A DNA stretch of 64,000 nucleotides from Pimelobacter simplex (GTDB lineage Bacteria > Actinomycetota > Actinomycetes > Propionibacteriales > Nocardioidaceae). Positions 16,415 to 28,331 of this stretch are shown here, piece after piece. The position numbers and the translations under genes are program-made. Location: the NCBI GenBank assembly GCA_016803235.1, contig JADCLI010000015.1, positions 46,618-110,617 of the forward strand. Reading direction: 5' to 3'. The first letter of the stretch is position 1. Every line of letters starts with the position of its first letter. Under the pieces are notes generated by a model that was not told the DNA's origin, made no database searches, and worked only from the letters and a program-made list of their open reading frames with translations.

Positions 16415-16490
16415 GGGGACGCTCCTTCTTTGGTCGATTCGTCCTTCACCCGGTACATGTCGCCATCCCCGCGGAGCGTTACATCGGACC

Positions 16491-18431
16491 TCAGGAGATT
16501 CGCGCGGCGAGCCGGGTGGCGATCATGTGGGCGATGGACTCGATCGAGATCATCGGGTTGACGCCGGAGGCGGTCGGGAAGCAGGAGCCGTCGGCGACGT
16601 ACAGGCCCTCGATGTCCCAGGTGCGCCCGTCCGGGTCGAGCGCCGAGGTATCCCGGGAGCCGCCCATCCGCGCGGAGCCCATGATGTGCAGCGCGGCCAC
16701 GGCGAGGGTGGCCGGAGCCGCTCCGGCGGCGCGCAGGTCGCGCTCGAACGTCTTCGCCGAGCCTCGTACGCCGGGCTCGTAGCCGACCGGGCGGTGGTGG
16801 GTCGAGGCGATCCAGCGGGCGCCGGCGGCCTCGGCGATCCGGGCGCCGCCGACCAGGCCCTGGACCAGGTGGTCGGTGTCGCGGGGCGAGAGCCGGTAGC
16901 GGACGACGGGCTCGCCGCTGCGGTCGACCCGCACCGTGCCGCCCGGGTCGCGGTCGCGGACGATCACGGCGACACCGAGGGTGTGGCGCAGCTCGTTCAT
17001 GCGGCGGCGGAAGTCGTCTGCGCCGCGCCAGCTGACGAAGCCGGTGCCGAACGCGGGCGTCAGGGGAGCGGTCTCGAACAGCACGCCGTAGCCGTCGCCG
17101 TCGAGGTCGGTGAGCGCGTCGACGTACCTGCTCTGCATGGCGCCGATCCAGCCGTCGACCGGCTCGTCCATCCGGCCCCAGACGGCGGTGGCGGGATGCA
17201 GGCGCAGGTGCCGCCCGATGTTGGGGTTGGTGAGCCCGCTGCGCTGCAGCAGCGCCGGGGTCTGGATCGCGCCCGCGGCGACCACCACCGCCCGCGCCCG
17301 CACCTGCACCCGGTGCCCGTCCGCGGTGACGCCCTCGACGCCGGTGGCCCGGCCGAAGCTGGTCGTGACGCGACGCACGGTGACGCCGGTGCAGATCCGG
17401 GCGCCGGCGTGAGCGGCGTCCTCGAGCCAGGTCTTGGCCGTCGACTGCTTCGCTCCGAGCCGGCAGCCCATCCCACACCGCCCGCACTCGACGTCCTGGT
17501 CGCAGCCGACCACGTTGCGCGGCATCGCGGCGACGTCCCAGCCCAGCGCCCGGGCGCCACGCTCGAGGATCGCGTCGCGCGGCGCCGCCTTGTCGTGGTC
17601 GGTGTTGACCCCGAGCCGGGCGCACACCGCGTCCATCGAGGCGGCGTACTCCGCCGTCGCGAACTGCGGCACGCCGTGCCCGGCCCACTCCTCGCGGACC
17701 CGGTCGGGCGTGCGGAACGAGGTCGAGTAGTTCACGACCGTGCCGCCGCCGAGGCCCCGGCCGGCGAGCAGCGCGACCTGGCCCTCGGCGGTCGACTGGG
17801 GGCTGAGGGCGTAGAGCTCGAGGAAGCCGGTCCGTTCGCTGCCGTCGAAGTGGCGCTCGTCGTGGAGTCCGCCCGCCTCGAGGACCACGACGTCGAGCCC
17901 GGCAGCCGCGAGGACGCCGGCCGCCGTACCGCCGCCCGCGCCGGAGCCCACCACGACCACGTCGCAGCTCATCGTGGTGTCGTGGGTCAGCGGCATCGGC
18001 CGGACCACCGGCGTCGGCGGGTCGGCGCGGACGCCGAGGGGACCGGGGTAGCCGAGCTCGTCCCACAGTGCCTGGCCGCCGGTCATGTAGTAGGGGAGGA
18101 GGCTCGCGGTCTTGAGCCCCTGGAAGAGCACCCGCTTGGCACCGACCCGGCTGTCGGACAGCGACAGGAGCACCCGCTCACGCGCTCGCTGGTCGAGCTC
18201 GGAGAACCGGTGGGGGCGCCCGGTGAGGACCAGGCCGAGGGCCCTGCTGTCCCACGCGTCGAGGAGTGCCCGCAGCTGTCGCACCTCGCCGGTGCGCGGG
18301 TTGGCCTCGGCGATCCGCAGCGCGAGCTCGTGGGCGCCGACCTCGCTCGGGGCCGGGACGCCGCCGCCTCCGGGGGCGAAGGTGTCGGCGATGAGGCCCA
18401 TGGCCCTGACCTGCCGCGCGGTGAACGCCAT
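16491..18431 (-). CDS. GMC-family FAD oxidoreductase
   Basis: A 646-residue flavoprotein. Residues 1-130 form a helical region resembling gluconate 2-dehydrogenase subunit-3-like caps (MGLIADTFAPGGGGVP). The FAD Rossmann motif then appears (CDVVVVGSGAGGGTAAGVLAAAGLDVVVLEAGG), followed by the GMC N-terminal signature GRGLGGGTVVNYS. A short Cys-rich segment (GCDQDVECGRCGMGCRLG) comes next. The C-terminal GMC domain has HIMGSARMGG and GVNPMISIESIAHMI. Fusion of the cap and GMC domain is seen in long-chain alcohol and sterol oxidases. Proximity to the sterol genes makes a cholesterol-oxidase-like or alcohol oxidase role possible, but no KstR site is present. Confidence 0.85.
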   Translation of the reverse strand: MAFTARQVRAMGLIADTFAPGGGGVPAPSEVGAHELALRIAEANPRTGEVRQLRALLDAWDSRALGLVLTGRPHRFSELDQRARERVLLSLSDSRVGAKRVLFQGLKTASLLPYYMTGGQALWDELGYPGPLGVRADPPTPVVRPMPLTHDTTMSCDVVVVGSGAGGGTAAGVLAAAGLDVVVLEAGGLHDERHFDGSERTGFLELYALSPQSTAEGQVALLAGRGLGGGTVVNYSTSFRTPDRVREEWAGHGVPQFATAEYAASMDAVCARLGVNTDHDKAAPRDAILERGARALGWDVAAMPRNVVGCDQDVECGRCGMGCRLGAKQSTAKTWLEDAAHAGARICTGVTVRRVTTSFGRATGVEGVTADGHRVQVRARAVVVAAGAIQTPALLQRSGLTNPNIGRHLRLHPATAVWGRMDEPVDGWIGAMQSRYVDALTDLDGDGYGVLFETAPLTPAFGTGFVSWRGADDFRRRMNELRHTLGVAVIVRDRDPGGTVRVDRSGEPVVRYRLSPRDTDHLVQGLVGGARIAEAAGARWIASTHHRPVGYEPGVRGSAKTFERDLRAAGAAPATLAVAALHIMGSARMGGSRDTSALDPDGRTWDIEGLYVADGSCFPTASGVNPMISIESIAHMIATRLAARIS

Positions 18432-18437
18432 GACGGG

Positions 18438-18443
18438 ACTGTA
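18438..18443 (-). promoter_or_regulatory. -10 box of GMC oxidoreductase, probable leaderless start
   Basis: Read on the minus strand this is TACAGT, 6 nt before the ATG at 18431, with no Shine-Dalgarno sequence. Confidence 0.45.
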
Positions 18444-18476
18444 GGGCGTGTCGGTGGGTCGTGGGAGGGTCTCGCC

Positions 18477-19094
18477 ATGACTGCCGCGAGTGTCGCCGTG
18501 CCCGGTCCCGACGGCCTGCCCCGCTGCCCGTGGGCGGTCAGCGCCCCGGAGTTCCCCGCCTACCACGACACCGAGTGGGGCTTCCCCGTCGTCGACGACC
18601 AGCGGCTGTTCGAGAAGGTCAGCCTCGAGGGCTTCCAGTCCGGGCTGAGCTGGCGCACCATCCTGGTCAAGCGCCCGGCCTTCCGAGCGGCCTTCTCGGG
18701 CTTCTCCTTCGCCGAGGTGGCGGGGTACGACGAGGCCGATGTCGCCCGGTTGCTCGCCGACGCCGGGATCGTGCGGCACCGCGGCAAGATCGAGGCGGTC
18801 ATCAACAACGCCGGCCGCGCGATCGAGCTGGTCGAGGAGCGGGGCTCGTTGGCGGCGTACTTCTGGGGGTTCGAGCCGCCCGTCTCCGAGCTGGGCGACC
18901 CGCAGACGCTCACCACCTCGCCGGCAGCGGTCGCGATGTCGAAGGACCTCAAGAGGCGCGGGTGGCGGTTCGTCGGGCCGACCACCGCCTTCGCGTTCAT
19001 GCAGGCGATGGGACTGGTCAACGACCACGTCCACGGATGCGTGACGCGCGACCAGGTCGCTCAGGCGCGGGCGGGGTTCACGCCGCCTGCCTGA
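18477..19094 (+). CDS. tag: DNA-3-methyladenine glycosylase I
   Basis: A 205-residue TagI-type glycosylase. It has the N-terminal zinc/active-site segment RCPWAVSAPEFPAYHDTEWGFPV, the EGFQSGLSWRTILVKR helix region and the C-terminal VNDHVHGCVTRD. These supply the Cys and His zinc ligands of the family. It removes 3-methyladenine from alkylated DNA. ATG 18477 has GGGAGGG 7 nt upstream. The gene is divergent from the GMC gene and its last 17 bp overlap the 3' end of the convergent NUDIX gene. Confidence 0.93.
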   Translation: MTAASVAVPGPDGLPRCPWAVSAPEFPAYHDTEWGFPVVDDQRLFEKVSLEGFQSGLSWRTILVKRPAFRAAFSGFSFAEVAGYDEADVARLLADAGIVRHRGKIEAVINNAGRAIELVEERGSLAAYFWGFEPPVSELGDPQTLTTSPAAVAMSKDLKRRGWRFVGPTTAFAFMQAMGLVNDHVHGCVTRDQVAQARAGFTPPA

Positions 19095-19587
19095 GCCATT
19101 CGCCGAGCACCGCCACCGTGTCCGGCACGAACGCCTCCGTCGCGAGCATCTCCCGCAGCCGCTCGAGGCTGACCCATGCGCCCCAGGCGACCTCCTCGGG
19201 CTGCCAGGTGATCGGGCCGTCGTACACGCAGGTGTAGGCGAACGCGTGGTATGCCGTGTGCGCGTCGGCGTAGTCGTCCTCCCCGATCACCGCGAGCTCC
19301 ACGCCGCTGACCCCGAGCTCCTCGGCGGCCTCGCGCACGGCAGAGTCATACGGGTCCTCGCCGGCCTGGAGCACGCCACCCGCCGCGAAGTCGTAGCGGC
19401 CGGGGAAGACGTCCTTGGTGTCGGTGCGCCGGTGGACGTAGACCTCGCCCACGCTGTTGCGCACCACGACCAGGGTCGCTGCGTGGCGGAGGTTGCGCGC
19501 CCGCATGACCGAGCGCGGCACCACCTCGCCGGTCGGGCGGCCGTCGTCGCCGTACAGGGCGACCTGCTCCTCCACGGAGCCGGTCAC
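19078..19587 (-). CDS. NUDIX hydrolase
   Basis: About 169 residues. The Nudix box is GGVLQAGEDPYDSAVREAAEELGV, fitting GX5EX7REUXEEXGU. The surrounding VYVHRRTDTKDVFPGRYDFAAGG is typical of IPP-isomerase/Orf135-like NUDIX proteins. GTG 19587 is preferred because it forms a GTGA overlap with the upstream MBL gene; an ATG at 19605 would add 6 residues. It is the third gene of an operon in which each pair of genes overlaps by 4 bp. Substrate unknown, probably a nucleotide diphosphate derivative. Confidence 0.85.
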   Translation of the reverse strand: MTGSVEEQVALYGDDGRPTGEVVPRSVMRARNLRHAATLVVVRNSVGEVYVHRRTDTKDVFPGRYDFAAGGVLQAGEDPYDSAVREAAEELGVSGVELAVIGEDDYADAHTAYHAFAYTCVYDGPITWQPEEVAWGAWVSLERLREMLATEAFVPDTVAVLGEWLRQAA

Positions 19588-20255
19588 CAGCCGCGCTCGC
19601 GCCACTCCGCGAGGTGCGGGCGCTCGACACCGAGCCGGGAGTCCTTCCCGTGGCCCGGGTAGAACCAGGTGTCGTCGGGGAGCGCGCCGAAGAGCTTGGT
19701 CTCGACGTCGCCGATGAGCGAGACGAACGCGTCGGCGTCGCCGAAGGTGCCGCCCACGCCGCCGGGGAAGAGCGAGTCCCCGGTGAACAGGTGGGGGTGT
19801 CCGGCGGGGTCGCGGTAGAGCAGGCAGATCGAGCCGGGGGTGTGGCCGGTGATCCGGATGACCTCGAGCTCACAGGAGCCGACGGGCACGGTGTCGCCGT
19901 CGGTGACCCGGCGGTCGACCGCCACCCCGGTCTGCTCGGTGATGGCGTCGGCGTCGGGCTCGCCCGCGACCACGACGGCCCCCGTCTCGCGTACGACGTC
20001 CGCCAGTGCCCGGTGGTGGTCCCAGTGCTGGTGCGTGGTGACGACGGTGGTCAGCCCGCCGGCGCCGATGAGCGGGAGCAGGGTCTCGGGCGCGGCGGCG
20101 GCGTCGATGAGCACCTGGTCGCCGGTGTCGGTGCACCGCAGCAGGTAGCAGTTGTTCGACATCTTCTCGTCGACCGCGACCTTGGTGATGGTCAGCCCGG
20201 GCAGCTCGCGCACGTCCGGCGCACCGCCGGGGGTCACCTCTCCGGTGTAGCTCAT
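19584..20255 (-). CDS. Metallo-beta-lactamase-fold hydrolase (glyoxalase II-like)
   Basis: A 223-residue MBL-fold protein with the metal motif THQHWDHH (HxHxDH), the third-metal His in GHTPGSICLL, and the distal PGHGKDSRLG. The segment FTGDSLFPGGVGGTFGD is typical of hydroxyacyl-thiol hydrolases (glyoxalase II-like). Its partner upstream is a DinB-like protein of a family that uses mycothiol, so action on a mycothiol conjugate is reasonable but unproven. It overlaps both neighbours by 4 bp. Confidence 0.85.
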   Translation of the reverse strand: MSYTGEVTPGGAPDVRELPGLTITKVAVDEKMSNNCYLLRCTDTGDQVLIDAAAAPETLLPLIGAGGLTTVVTTHQHWDHHRALADVVRETGAVVVAGEPDADAITEQTGVAVDRRVTDGDTVPVGSCELEVIRITGHTPGSICLLYRDPAGHPHLFTGDSLFPGGVGGTFGDADAFVSLIGDVETKLFGALPDDTWFYPGHGKDSRLGVERPHLAEWRERGW

Positions 20256-20947
20256 CGTCCCTCCAGGCTCGGCAGCGTTCCGGTCGTGCTCGAGACTACT
20301 GGCGCGGCGTCGCGGCCGGTCGCCCACCAGGCGAGGGCGCCGAGCGGTCCGCTGACCGTGGGGGCGTCGGTGCCGGGGGAGCCGAAGGCCCAGCGGGCGG
20401 GCTCGTCGGTGGCGACGACGTGGAAGCCCGGTCCGTCGTACCGCTCGGCGTCGTCGTGGAGGAAGGCCATCGCGGTGGTCGGCGGCCAGTCGGACGCGGA
20501 GTAGCCGGCGCCGAGGTCGGCGTGGTGGATCTCGACCTCCCGCAGCCGCAGGTGGGGTACGGCGTCCGCCGGCATCAGCCGCCCGCCCGGCGTGCGCTCG
20601 AAGGTGCTGCCCGCGGGCAGGCCGGCGGCGACGTCGAGCACCTCGGCGAGGGCGGCGCAGCCGGAGACCAGACGGGCGAGGACCTCCTGGGGCGTGGCGG
20701 TGGCGAGCACGGCGATGTCGCCGTCCCGCGCGGCGTCGGAGGAGTACATGGTGGCCGGCTCGCCGTCGCGAATGCCACGGAGCACCCCGGCGAGCCCCTC
20801 GGCGTTGAGGGCGAGGTGGGCGAGCACGTGGCCGCGGGTCCACCCGGCGCACAGCGACGGGGCGGCCCAGTCGGCGGCGGGCAGGGACCGGGCGGTGGCG
20901 AGGAGCCGGTCGGTGGCGGCGGCGAGGGCCGTGGTGGGGGAGGTCAC
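20252..20947 (-). CDS. DinB-like mycothiol-dependent isomerase-family protein
   Basis: About 231 residues of the MDMPI (maleylpyruvate isomerase) family. It has [40 protein letters not shown], with the first His ligand, and [17 protein letters not shown], with the metal-binding H-x-D pair. The GTG at 20947 ([16 protein letters not shown]) has GGGGG upstream; an ATG at 20962 is also in frame. It is the first gene of the DinB-MBL-NUDIX overlapping operon, which suggests a small thiol-conjugate detoxification unit. The exact reaction is unknown. Confidence 0.78.
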   Translation of the reverse strand: MTSPTTALAAATDRLLATARSLPAADWAAPSLCAGWTRGHVLAHLALNAEGLAGVLRGIRDGEPATMYSSDAARDGDIAVLATATPQEVLARLVSGCAALAEVLDVAAGLPAGSTFERTPGGRLMPADAVPHLRLREVEIHHADLGAGYSASDWPPTTAMAFLHDDAERYDGPGFHVVATDEPARWAFGSPGTDAPTVSGPLGALAWWATGRDAAPVVSSTTGTLPSLEGR

Positions 20948-21049
20948 GCCCCCATCATCCACATCCGGGCCCGCGCGGACAGGGCGGGTGTCGGTGGCGG
21001 GTGAGAGGCTGTTCCCTGTGCGCGGCGGCTTGCCTGCCGGCGTACGATG

Positions 21050-21065
21050 GCGAACACTTGTTCGA
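21050..21065. promoter_or_regulatory. LexA (SOS) box upstream of uvrA
   Basis: GCGAACACTTGTTCGA is a near-perfect actinobacterial SOS box (consensus TCGAAC-N4-GTTCGA): both CGAAC/GTTCG half-sites are intact and 15 of 16 positions fit the palindrome frame. It lies 30 bp before the uvrA start, downstream of a possible TACGAT -10 box at 21043-21048. LexA would repress uvrA until DNA damage. Confidence 0.85.
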
Positions 21066-21095
21066 AGACGTCGAGACTCTCAAGAGGGACCGGTA

Positions 21096-24089
<2,994 letters not shown>

Positions 24090-24110
24090 GTCGCTCTCAG
24101 GAGCGTTCCG

Positions 24111-24116
24111 TAGCCT
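24111..24116 (+). promoter_or_regulatory. -10 box of Rieske lipoprotein pair, probable leaderless start
   Basis: TAGCCT ends 7 nt before the ATG at 24124, shortly after the uvrA stop. No Shine-Dalgarno sequence is present. Confidence 0.45.
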
Positions 24117-24123
24117 GACGCGC

Positions 24124-24618
24124 ATGACTACCTCGGTGAGCAGGCGACGAGCCCTCGCGGGCGCCGCGTCCTTCGGCGCTGGCGTCCCCCTGCTGGCGGC
24201 GTGCGGCGACGACTCGACCGGCGCCACGGACCCAGCGACCGGCACCCCGACCTCCCCAGCCGGGTCGCCGGCGACCGACCCGTCGACCGCGGGCACCGCG
24301 ACCGGCTCCGCCTCGGGACCCGCGTCGGGTGGCGGCGGCCTGGTCGCTGCGGCCGACGTGCCGGTCGGCGGGGGCGTCGTGCTCAAGGGCGACGAGCTCG
24401 TGGTCACCCAGCCCGCCGAGGGCGAGTTCAAGGCCTTCAGCGCACTGTGCACCCACCAGGGCTGCCTGGTCGGCTCGGTGTCCGACGGCTCGATCCACTG
24501 CCCGTGCCACAACAGCGCCTTCTCCGCCTCGGACGGTTCCGTGGAGAGCGGTCCGGCGAGCAGCGCCCTGGCCGCGGTCGCGGTGACCGTGGTCGACGGA
24601 CAGGTGCAGCGCGCATGA
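24124..24618 (+). CDS. Rieske [2Fe-2S] lipoprotein with disulfide (copy 1)
   Basis: A 164-residue exported protein. It has a Tat-like SRRRALAGAA motif and a lipobox LAAC (C27), then a Thr/Ser/Pro/Ala linker of about 45 residues and a compact Rieske domain. The cluster ligands are in CTHQGC and CPCHNS: two Cys, two His, plus the extra Cys pair that forms the stabilising disulfide of high-potential Rieske proteins. It probably sits on the outer membrane face and moves electrons; its partner is unknown. The stop overlaps the next ATG by 4 bp. The domain is about half identical by eye to the next gene, indicating tandem duplication. Confidence 0.88.
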   Translation: MTTSVSRRRALAGAASFGAGVPLLAACGDDSTGATDPATGTPTSPAGSPATDPSTAGTATGSASGPASGGGGLVAAADVPVGGGVVLKGDELVVTQPAEGEFKAFSALCTHQGCLVGSVSDGSIHCPCHNSAFSASDGSVESGPASSALAAVAVTVVDGQVQRA

Positions 24619-25031
24619 GGCTGGGCGAGGCTCGCGCCAGCCGGCGCATCGTGTTCTCCGGACTGGGCGCGCTCGGCGTCGCCGCGGCTCTGGCCGGCTG
24701 CGGAGGCGGTGACGGTGACTCGTCGACGACCAAGGTGGTCGGCGGCACCGAGCTGGCCGCGACCGCCGACGTCCCGGTCGGCGGTGGCGTGATCCTGACC
24801 GAGGAGAAGATCGTCCTCACCCAGCCGACCGAGGGGACGTTCGAGGCCTTCAGCGCCGTGTGCACCCACCAGGGACTGCTCGTGACCTCCGTCGAGGACG
24901 GTGTCATCCACTGCGCCAACCACGGCTCGGCCTACTCGGCGACCACCGGCGAGGTCGACGGCGGTCCCGCTCCGTCCGCGCTGGCGAAGGTGGAGATCAC
25001 CGTCGACGGCGACAGGATCCTCGCCGCCTGA
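24615..25031 (+). CDS. Rieske [2Fe-2S] lipoprotein lacking the disulfide (copy 2)
   Basis: A 138-residue paralogue of the preceding gene. The N-terminus has ASRRIVFSGLG and a lipobox LAGC (C29). The Rieske ligands are kept (CTH and CANH), but the two disulfide Cys are replaced: CTHQGL and CANHGS instead of CTHQGC and CPCHNS. A lower redox potential than copy 1 would be expected. Shared blocks include ADVPVGGGV, TQPxEGxFxAFSAxCTHQG and VxxGPAxSALAxV. Its last 100 bp lie antisense to the 3' end of the TPR gene. Confidence 0.85.
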   Translation: MRLGEARASRRIVFSGLGALGVAAALAGCGGGDGDSSTTKVVGGTELAATADVPVGGGVILTEEKIVLTQPTEGTFEAFSAVCTHQGLLVTSVEDGVIHCANHGSAYSATTGEVDGGPAPSALAKVEITVDGDRILAA

Positions 25032-26305
25032 GTGGCGGCCGTCGCCCGCCAGCCGCGGTCACGCGGCGACGGACGACGGTCGAGCCGGGCGTCGAGGACC
25101 TGCCGCGCCTCGTCGTACCGCCCGGCGCGGAGCAGCGCGGCGATCCGTGCCTCCTCGACGATCTCCCGCTGGGCGTCCGACCCGCCGAGTCGCCAGGTCG
25201 ACGACGCCAACGCGGCCAGTCGGTCCGCGGCTGCCGAGCAGCGGCCCGCGGCCAGCAGGCCGAGGGCCGTGGCGAGAGGCGCCACGACCTCGCGGTGGGT
25301 CGGGCTCGGGTGCGTGGCGCTCCAGGCGGCCAGCCGCCGCAGGCCCACCCGGTCGTCGGTGGCCAGCAGTGCCACCGCCGCGTGCAGGCCGAGGAAGGCG
25401 GTGCCCGGCCGCTCCAGGACGTCCCGGCCGGTGACCGCGACGACCTCGTCGAGCGCAGGGACGTCGGTCGCCTCCGGGGTGATCGCCCAGCGAAACAGCA
25501 GGGAGCCGCTGTCCACGAGCGCCCGGCAGCCGACCGCCCGGTGCGGCTGGAGCTGGCCCTCGTAGCGGGCCCGGACGGCGGCCAGGTCGCCGATCGAGAG
25601 CTCGTGGAGAGCGGCGTGCCACGAGAAGTGGCTGAGGCTGTCGGTCGCCGCACCGTCCCCCTCGATCCAGCCGTCCATCCAGGCCAGGCCGGCCGCGTGG
25701 TCGCCCGTCTCGTAGTGCGCGTGCGCCCGGGCGTGCGCGGCGTGCCCGCCCGACGGCTCCGCCGCCAGCGAGCGGCAGGACAGCTCCATCGCCTCGTCGA
25801 AGCGGCGCTGCTCCTGGCGCACGAACGCCATCAGGCCGGTGATCCACGGGTCGTCGCCGTACGCCGGTGCTGCCGCCTCCACGATCCGCCAGGCCTGCTC
25901 GGGGATGTCGGTCACGCCCGCGAACGCGATCGTCGGCATGGCGACGGAGAGCAGCAGCGCATCCCTCGGGTACGACGCCAGGTGCGCCACCAGCGGTGCC
26001 GGGTCGCCGAGCAGGTGCTGCTCGACCGCGTGCACGTGGCTGCGCTCGCGCTCGGTCGCGCGGGCGGCGTGCAGGCGGGCGTCGGCGAGGCGGGCCGCGG
26101 TGTCGACCTGCACGCACATCTCGTGGCCGAGCAGCGCCAGCGCGGCGTGCCCGAGCGCGAAGGTCGGGTCGAGCGCGAGCGCCGAGGCGATCCGGTCGGC
26201 GGCGCCGGTGCGCAGCCGCAGCAGGTCGCGGATCCCGCCGACGTAGGCGTCGGCGGCGAGGGGACCGGTGGTGAGATCGTAGCCGTAGGCATCCCGACAT
26301 CGCAT
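24932..26305 (-). CDS. TPR (TTC38-like) protein
   Basis: This 457-residue all-helical protein resembles the TTC38 / tetratricopeptide family: repeated Ala-rich helix pairs such as [51 protein letters not shown] and [20 protein letters not shown]. No signal peptide or membrane segment is seen. Function in bacteria is unknown; such proteins act as scaffolds. The reading frame runs 100 bp into the convergent Rieske gene, so about 33 C-terminal residues are encoded antisense to it. The ATG at 26305 lacks a clear Shine-Dalgarno site. Confidence 0.75.
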   Translation of the reverse strand: MRCRDAYGYDLTTGPLAADAYVGGIRDLLRLRTGAADRIASALALDPTFALGHAALALLGHEMCVQVDTAARLADARLHAARATERERSHVHAVEQHLLGDPAPLVAHLASYPRDALLLSVAMPTIAFAGVTDIPEQAWRIVEAAAPAYGDDPWITGLMAFVRQEQRRFDEAMELSCRSLAAEPSGGHAAHARAHAHYETGDHAAGLAWMDGWIEGDGAATDSLSHFSWHAALHELSIGDLAAVRARYEGQLQPHRAVGCRALVDSGSLLFRWAITPEATDVPALDEVVAVTGRDVLERPGTAFLGLHAAVALLATDDRVGLRRLAAWSATHPSPTHREVVAPLATALGLLAAGRCSAAADRLAALASSTWRLGGSDAQREIVEEARIAALLRAGRYDEARQVLDARLDRRPSPRDRGWRATAATQAARILSPSTVISTFASADGAGPPSTSPVVAE

Positions 26306-26359
26306 AACTGTAGTAAAGCACGCGACTAATGCGAATAAGATGATGTCGGCAGTGATCCG

Positions 26360-26365
26360 TAGGGT
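26360..26365 (+). promoter_or_regulatory. -10 box of uvrC, probable leaderless start
   Basis: TAGGGT ends 7 nt before the GTG at 26373. This supports that start over the ATG codons at 26340 and 26343. Confidence 0.5.
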
Positions 26366-26372
26366 TGATCGC

Positions 26373-28331
26373 GTGTCACCCGCGCTGAGCTACCGGCCGA
26401 AACCCGGCTCGATCCCCAACCAGCCGGGCGTCTACCGGTTCCGCGACCGCACCGGCCGCGTCGTCTACGTCGGCAAGGCGAAGAACCTGCGGGCCCGGCT
26501 GTCGTCGTACTTCCAGGACATCGCCAACCTGCACCCCCGCACCGCGACCATGGTCACGACCGCGACCTCGGTCGAGTGGACCGTCGTGGGCACCGAGGTC
26601 GAGGCGCTGCAGCTGGAGTACTCCTGGATCAAGGAGTACGACCCGCGGTTCAACGTGAAGTACCGCGACGACAAGTCCTACCCCTGGCTGGCGGTGACCG
26701 TGTCCGAGGAGTTCCCGCGGGTGATGGTCGGACGCGGCGCCAAGCGCAAGGGCACCCGCTACTTCGGGCCCTACAGCCACGCCTGGGCGATCCGGGAGAC
26801 CGTCGACATCCTGCTGCGCGTCTTCCCGATGCGCTCGTGCAGCAACGGTGTGTTCAAGCGGTCCAGCCAGATCGGGCGGCCCTGCCTGCTCGGCTACATC
26901 GACAAGTGCGCCGCCCCGTGCGTCGGCAACATCTCGCCCGAGGACCACCGCGCGATCGTCGACGACTTCTGCGAGTTCATGGCCGGCCGCACCCGGCCGT
27001 TCATGAAGCGCATCGAGCAGCAGATGTACGCCGCCTCCGACGCGCTCGACTTCGAGAAGGCCGCCCGACTGCGCGACGACCTCGGCGCGATGAACAAGGC
27101 GCTCGAGAAGCAGGCGGTCGTGTTCGGCGACGGCTCGGACGCCGACGTGATCGCGCTCGCCGAGGACCCGCTCGAGGTCGCGGTGCAGGTGTTCTACGTG
27201 CGTGGCGGCCGGATCCGCGGCCAGCGCGGCTGGGTCGCCGACCGCACCGACGACGGCGACACCGCGGCCCTGGTCGAGGACTTCCTGCTCCAGCTGTACG
27301 CCGGCGTGGCACCCGAGGACGTCCGCGACGCCGTGCCGCGGGAGATCCTGGTCCCGGCGCTGCCCGCCGAGCACGCCACCTTCGAGCAGCTGCTCTCGGA
27401 CCTGCGCGGCTCCCGAGTGGAGATCCGGGTGCCGCAGCGCGGGGACAAGAAGACCCTGCAGGAGACCGTCGCTCGCAACGCCGCCGAGTCGCTCGCGCTC
27501 CACAAGACCAAGCGGGCCAGCGACCTGACCACCCGCAACCGCGCGCTCGCCGAGATCGCCGAGGCGCTCGAGCTCGACGAGGCACCGTTGCGCATCGAGT
27601 GCTACGACGTCTCCCACATCCAGGGCACCGAGATCGTCGCGTCGATGGTGGTGTTCGAGGACGGCCTCGCACGCAAGGGGGAGTACCGCCGGTTCGTGAT
27701 CAAGGACCAGGACGGCTCCGACGACGTCAAGGCGATGCACGAGGTGATCACCCGCCGCTTCCGCCGCCTGCTGGACGAGCAGGCGCGCTCGGAGCTGCGG
27801 CCCGGCGACCCCGACGCCGGCACCGGGCCGATGCTGGTCGATCCCGACACCGGCCGGCCGCGCAAGTTCGCCTACGCGCCGGGCCTCGTCGTCGTCGACG
27901 GAGGTGCGCCCCAGGTCGCCGCTGCCCAGCGCGCGCTCGACGAGCTCGGCATCGACGACATCCCGGTCTGCGGCCTCGCGAAGAGGCTCGAGGAGGTCTG
28001 GGTCCCCGGCGAGGAGGACCCGGTCATCCTGCCGCGCACCTCCGAGGGCCTCTACCTGCTGCAGCGGGTGCGCGACGAGGCGCACCGGTTCGCGATCACC
28101 CATCACCGCAACCGGCGCTCGAAGTCGATGGTCGAGAGTGTGCTCGACGACGTCCCGGGGCTCGGCGAGGTGCGCCGCAAGACGCTGCTGCGCCACTTCG
28201 GCTCCCTGCGCAAGCTGCGCGCCGCCACCGTCGAGGAGATCGCGGCGGTGCCGGGGGTCGGCCCGCGTACGGCCGGCGCCATCAAGGAGGCACTGGCCGG
28301 CGGCACTGGGCACAATGACGCCCATGGATGA
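26373..28331 (+). CDS. uvrC: Excinuclease ABC subunit C
   Basis: About 652 residues. The N-terminal GIY-YIG nuclease is [29 protein letters not shown] Cys-containing linker ([17 protein letters not shown]) and a UVR helix pair ([15 protein letters not shown]) follow. The RNase-H-like 5' nuclease domain shows [24 protein letters not shown] and [17 protein letters not shown]. Two helix-hairpin-helix motifs end the protein ([28 protein letters not shown]). It makes both incisions in nucleotide excision repair. It starts the conserved uvrC-rapZ-yvcK-whiA cluster and overlaps rapZ. Confidence 0.96.
   Translation: MSPALSYRPKPGSIPNQPGVYRFRDRTGRVVYVGKAKNLRARLSSYFQDIANLHPRTATMVTTATSVEWTVVGTEVEALQLEYSWIKEYDPRFNVKYRDDKSYPWLAVTVSEEFPRVMVGRGAKRKGTRYFGPYSHAWAIRETVDILLRVFPMRSCSNGVFKRSSQIGRPCLLGYIDKCAAPCVGNISPEDHRAIVDDFCEFMAGRTRPFMKRIEQQMYAASDALDFEKAARLRDDLGAMNKALEKQAVVFGDGSDADVIALAEDPLEVAVQVFYVRGGRIRGQRGWVADRTDDGDTAALVEDFLLQLYAGVAPEDVRDAVPREILVPALPAEHATFEQLLSDLRGSRVEIRVPQRGDKKTLQETVARNAAESLALHKTKRASDLTTRNRALAEIAEALELDEAPLRIECYDVSHIQGTEIVASMVVFEDGLARKGEYRRFVIKDQDGSDDVKAMHEVITRRFRRLLDEQARSELRPGDPDAGTGPMLVDPDTGRPRKFAYAPGLVVVDGGAPQVAAAQRALDELGIDDIPVCGLAKRLEEVWVPGEEDPVILPRTSEGLYLLQRVRDEAHRFAITHHRNRRSKSMVESVLDDVPGLGEVRRKTLLRHFGSLRKLRAATVEEIAAVPGVGPRTAGAIKEALAGGTGHNDAHG

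Noticed and set aside
16065-18476. Open frame giving TagI an 800-residue N-terminal extension
   Set aside because: It is antisense to the GMC oxidoreductase, and TagI is complete from the ATG at 18477 with a good ribosome site.
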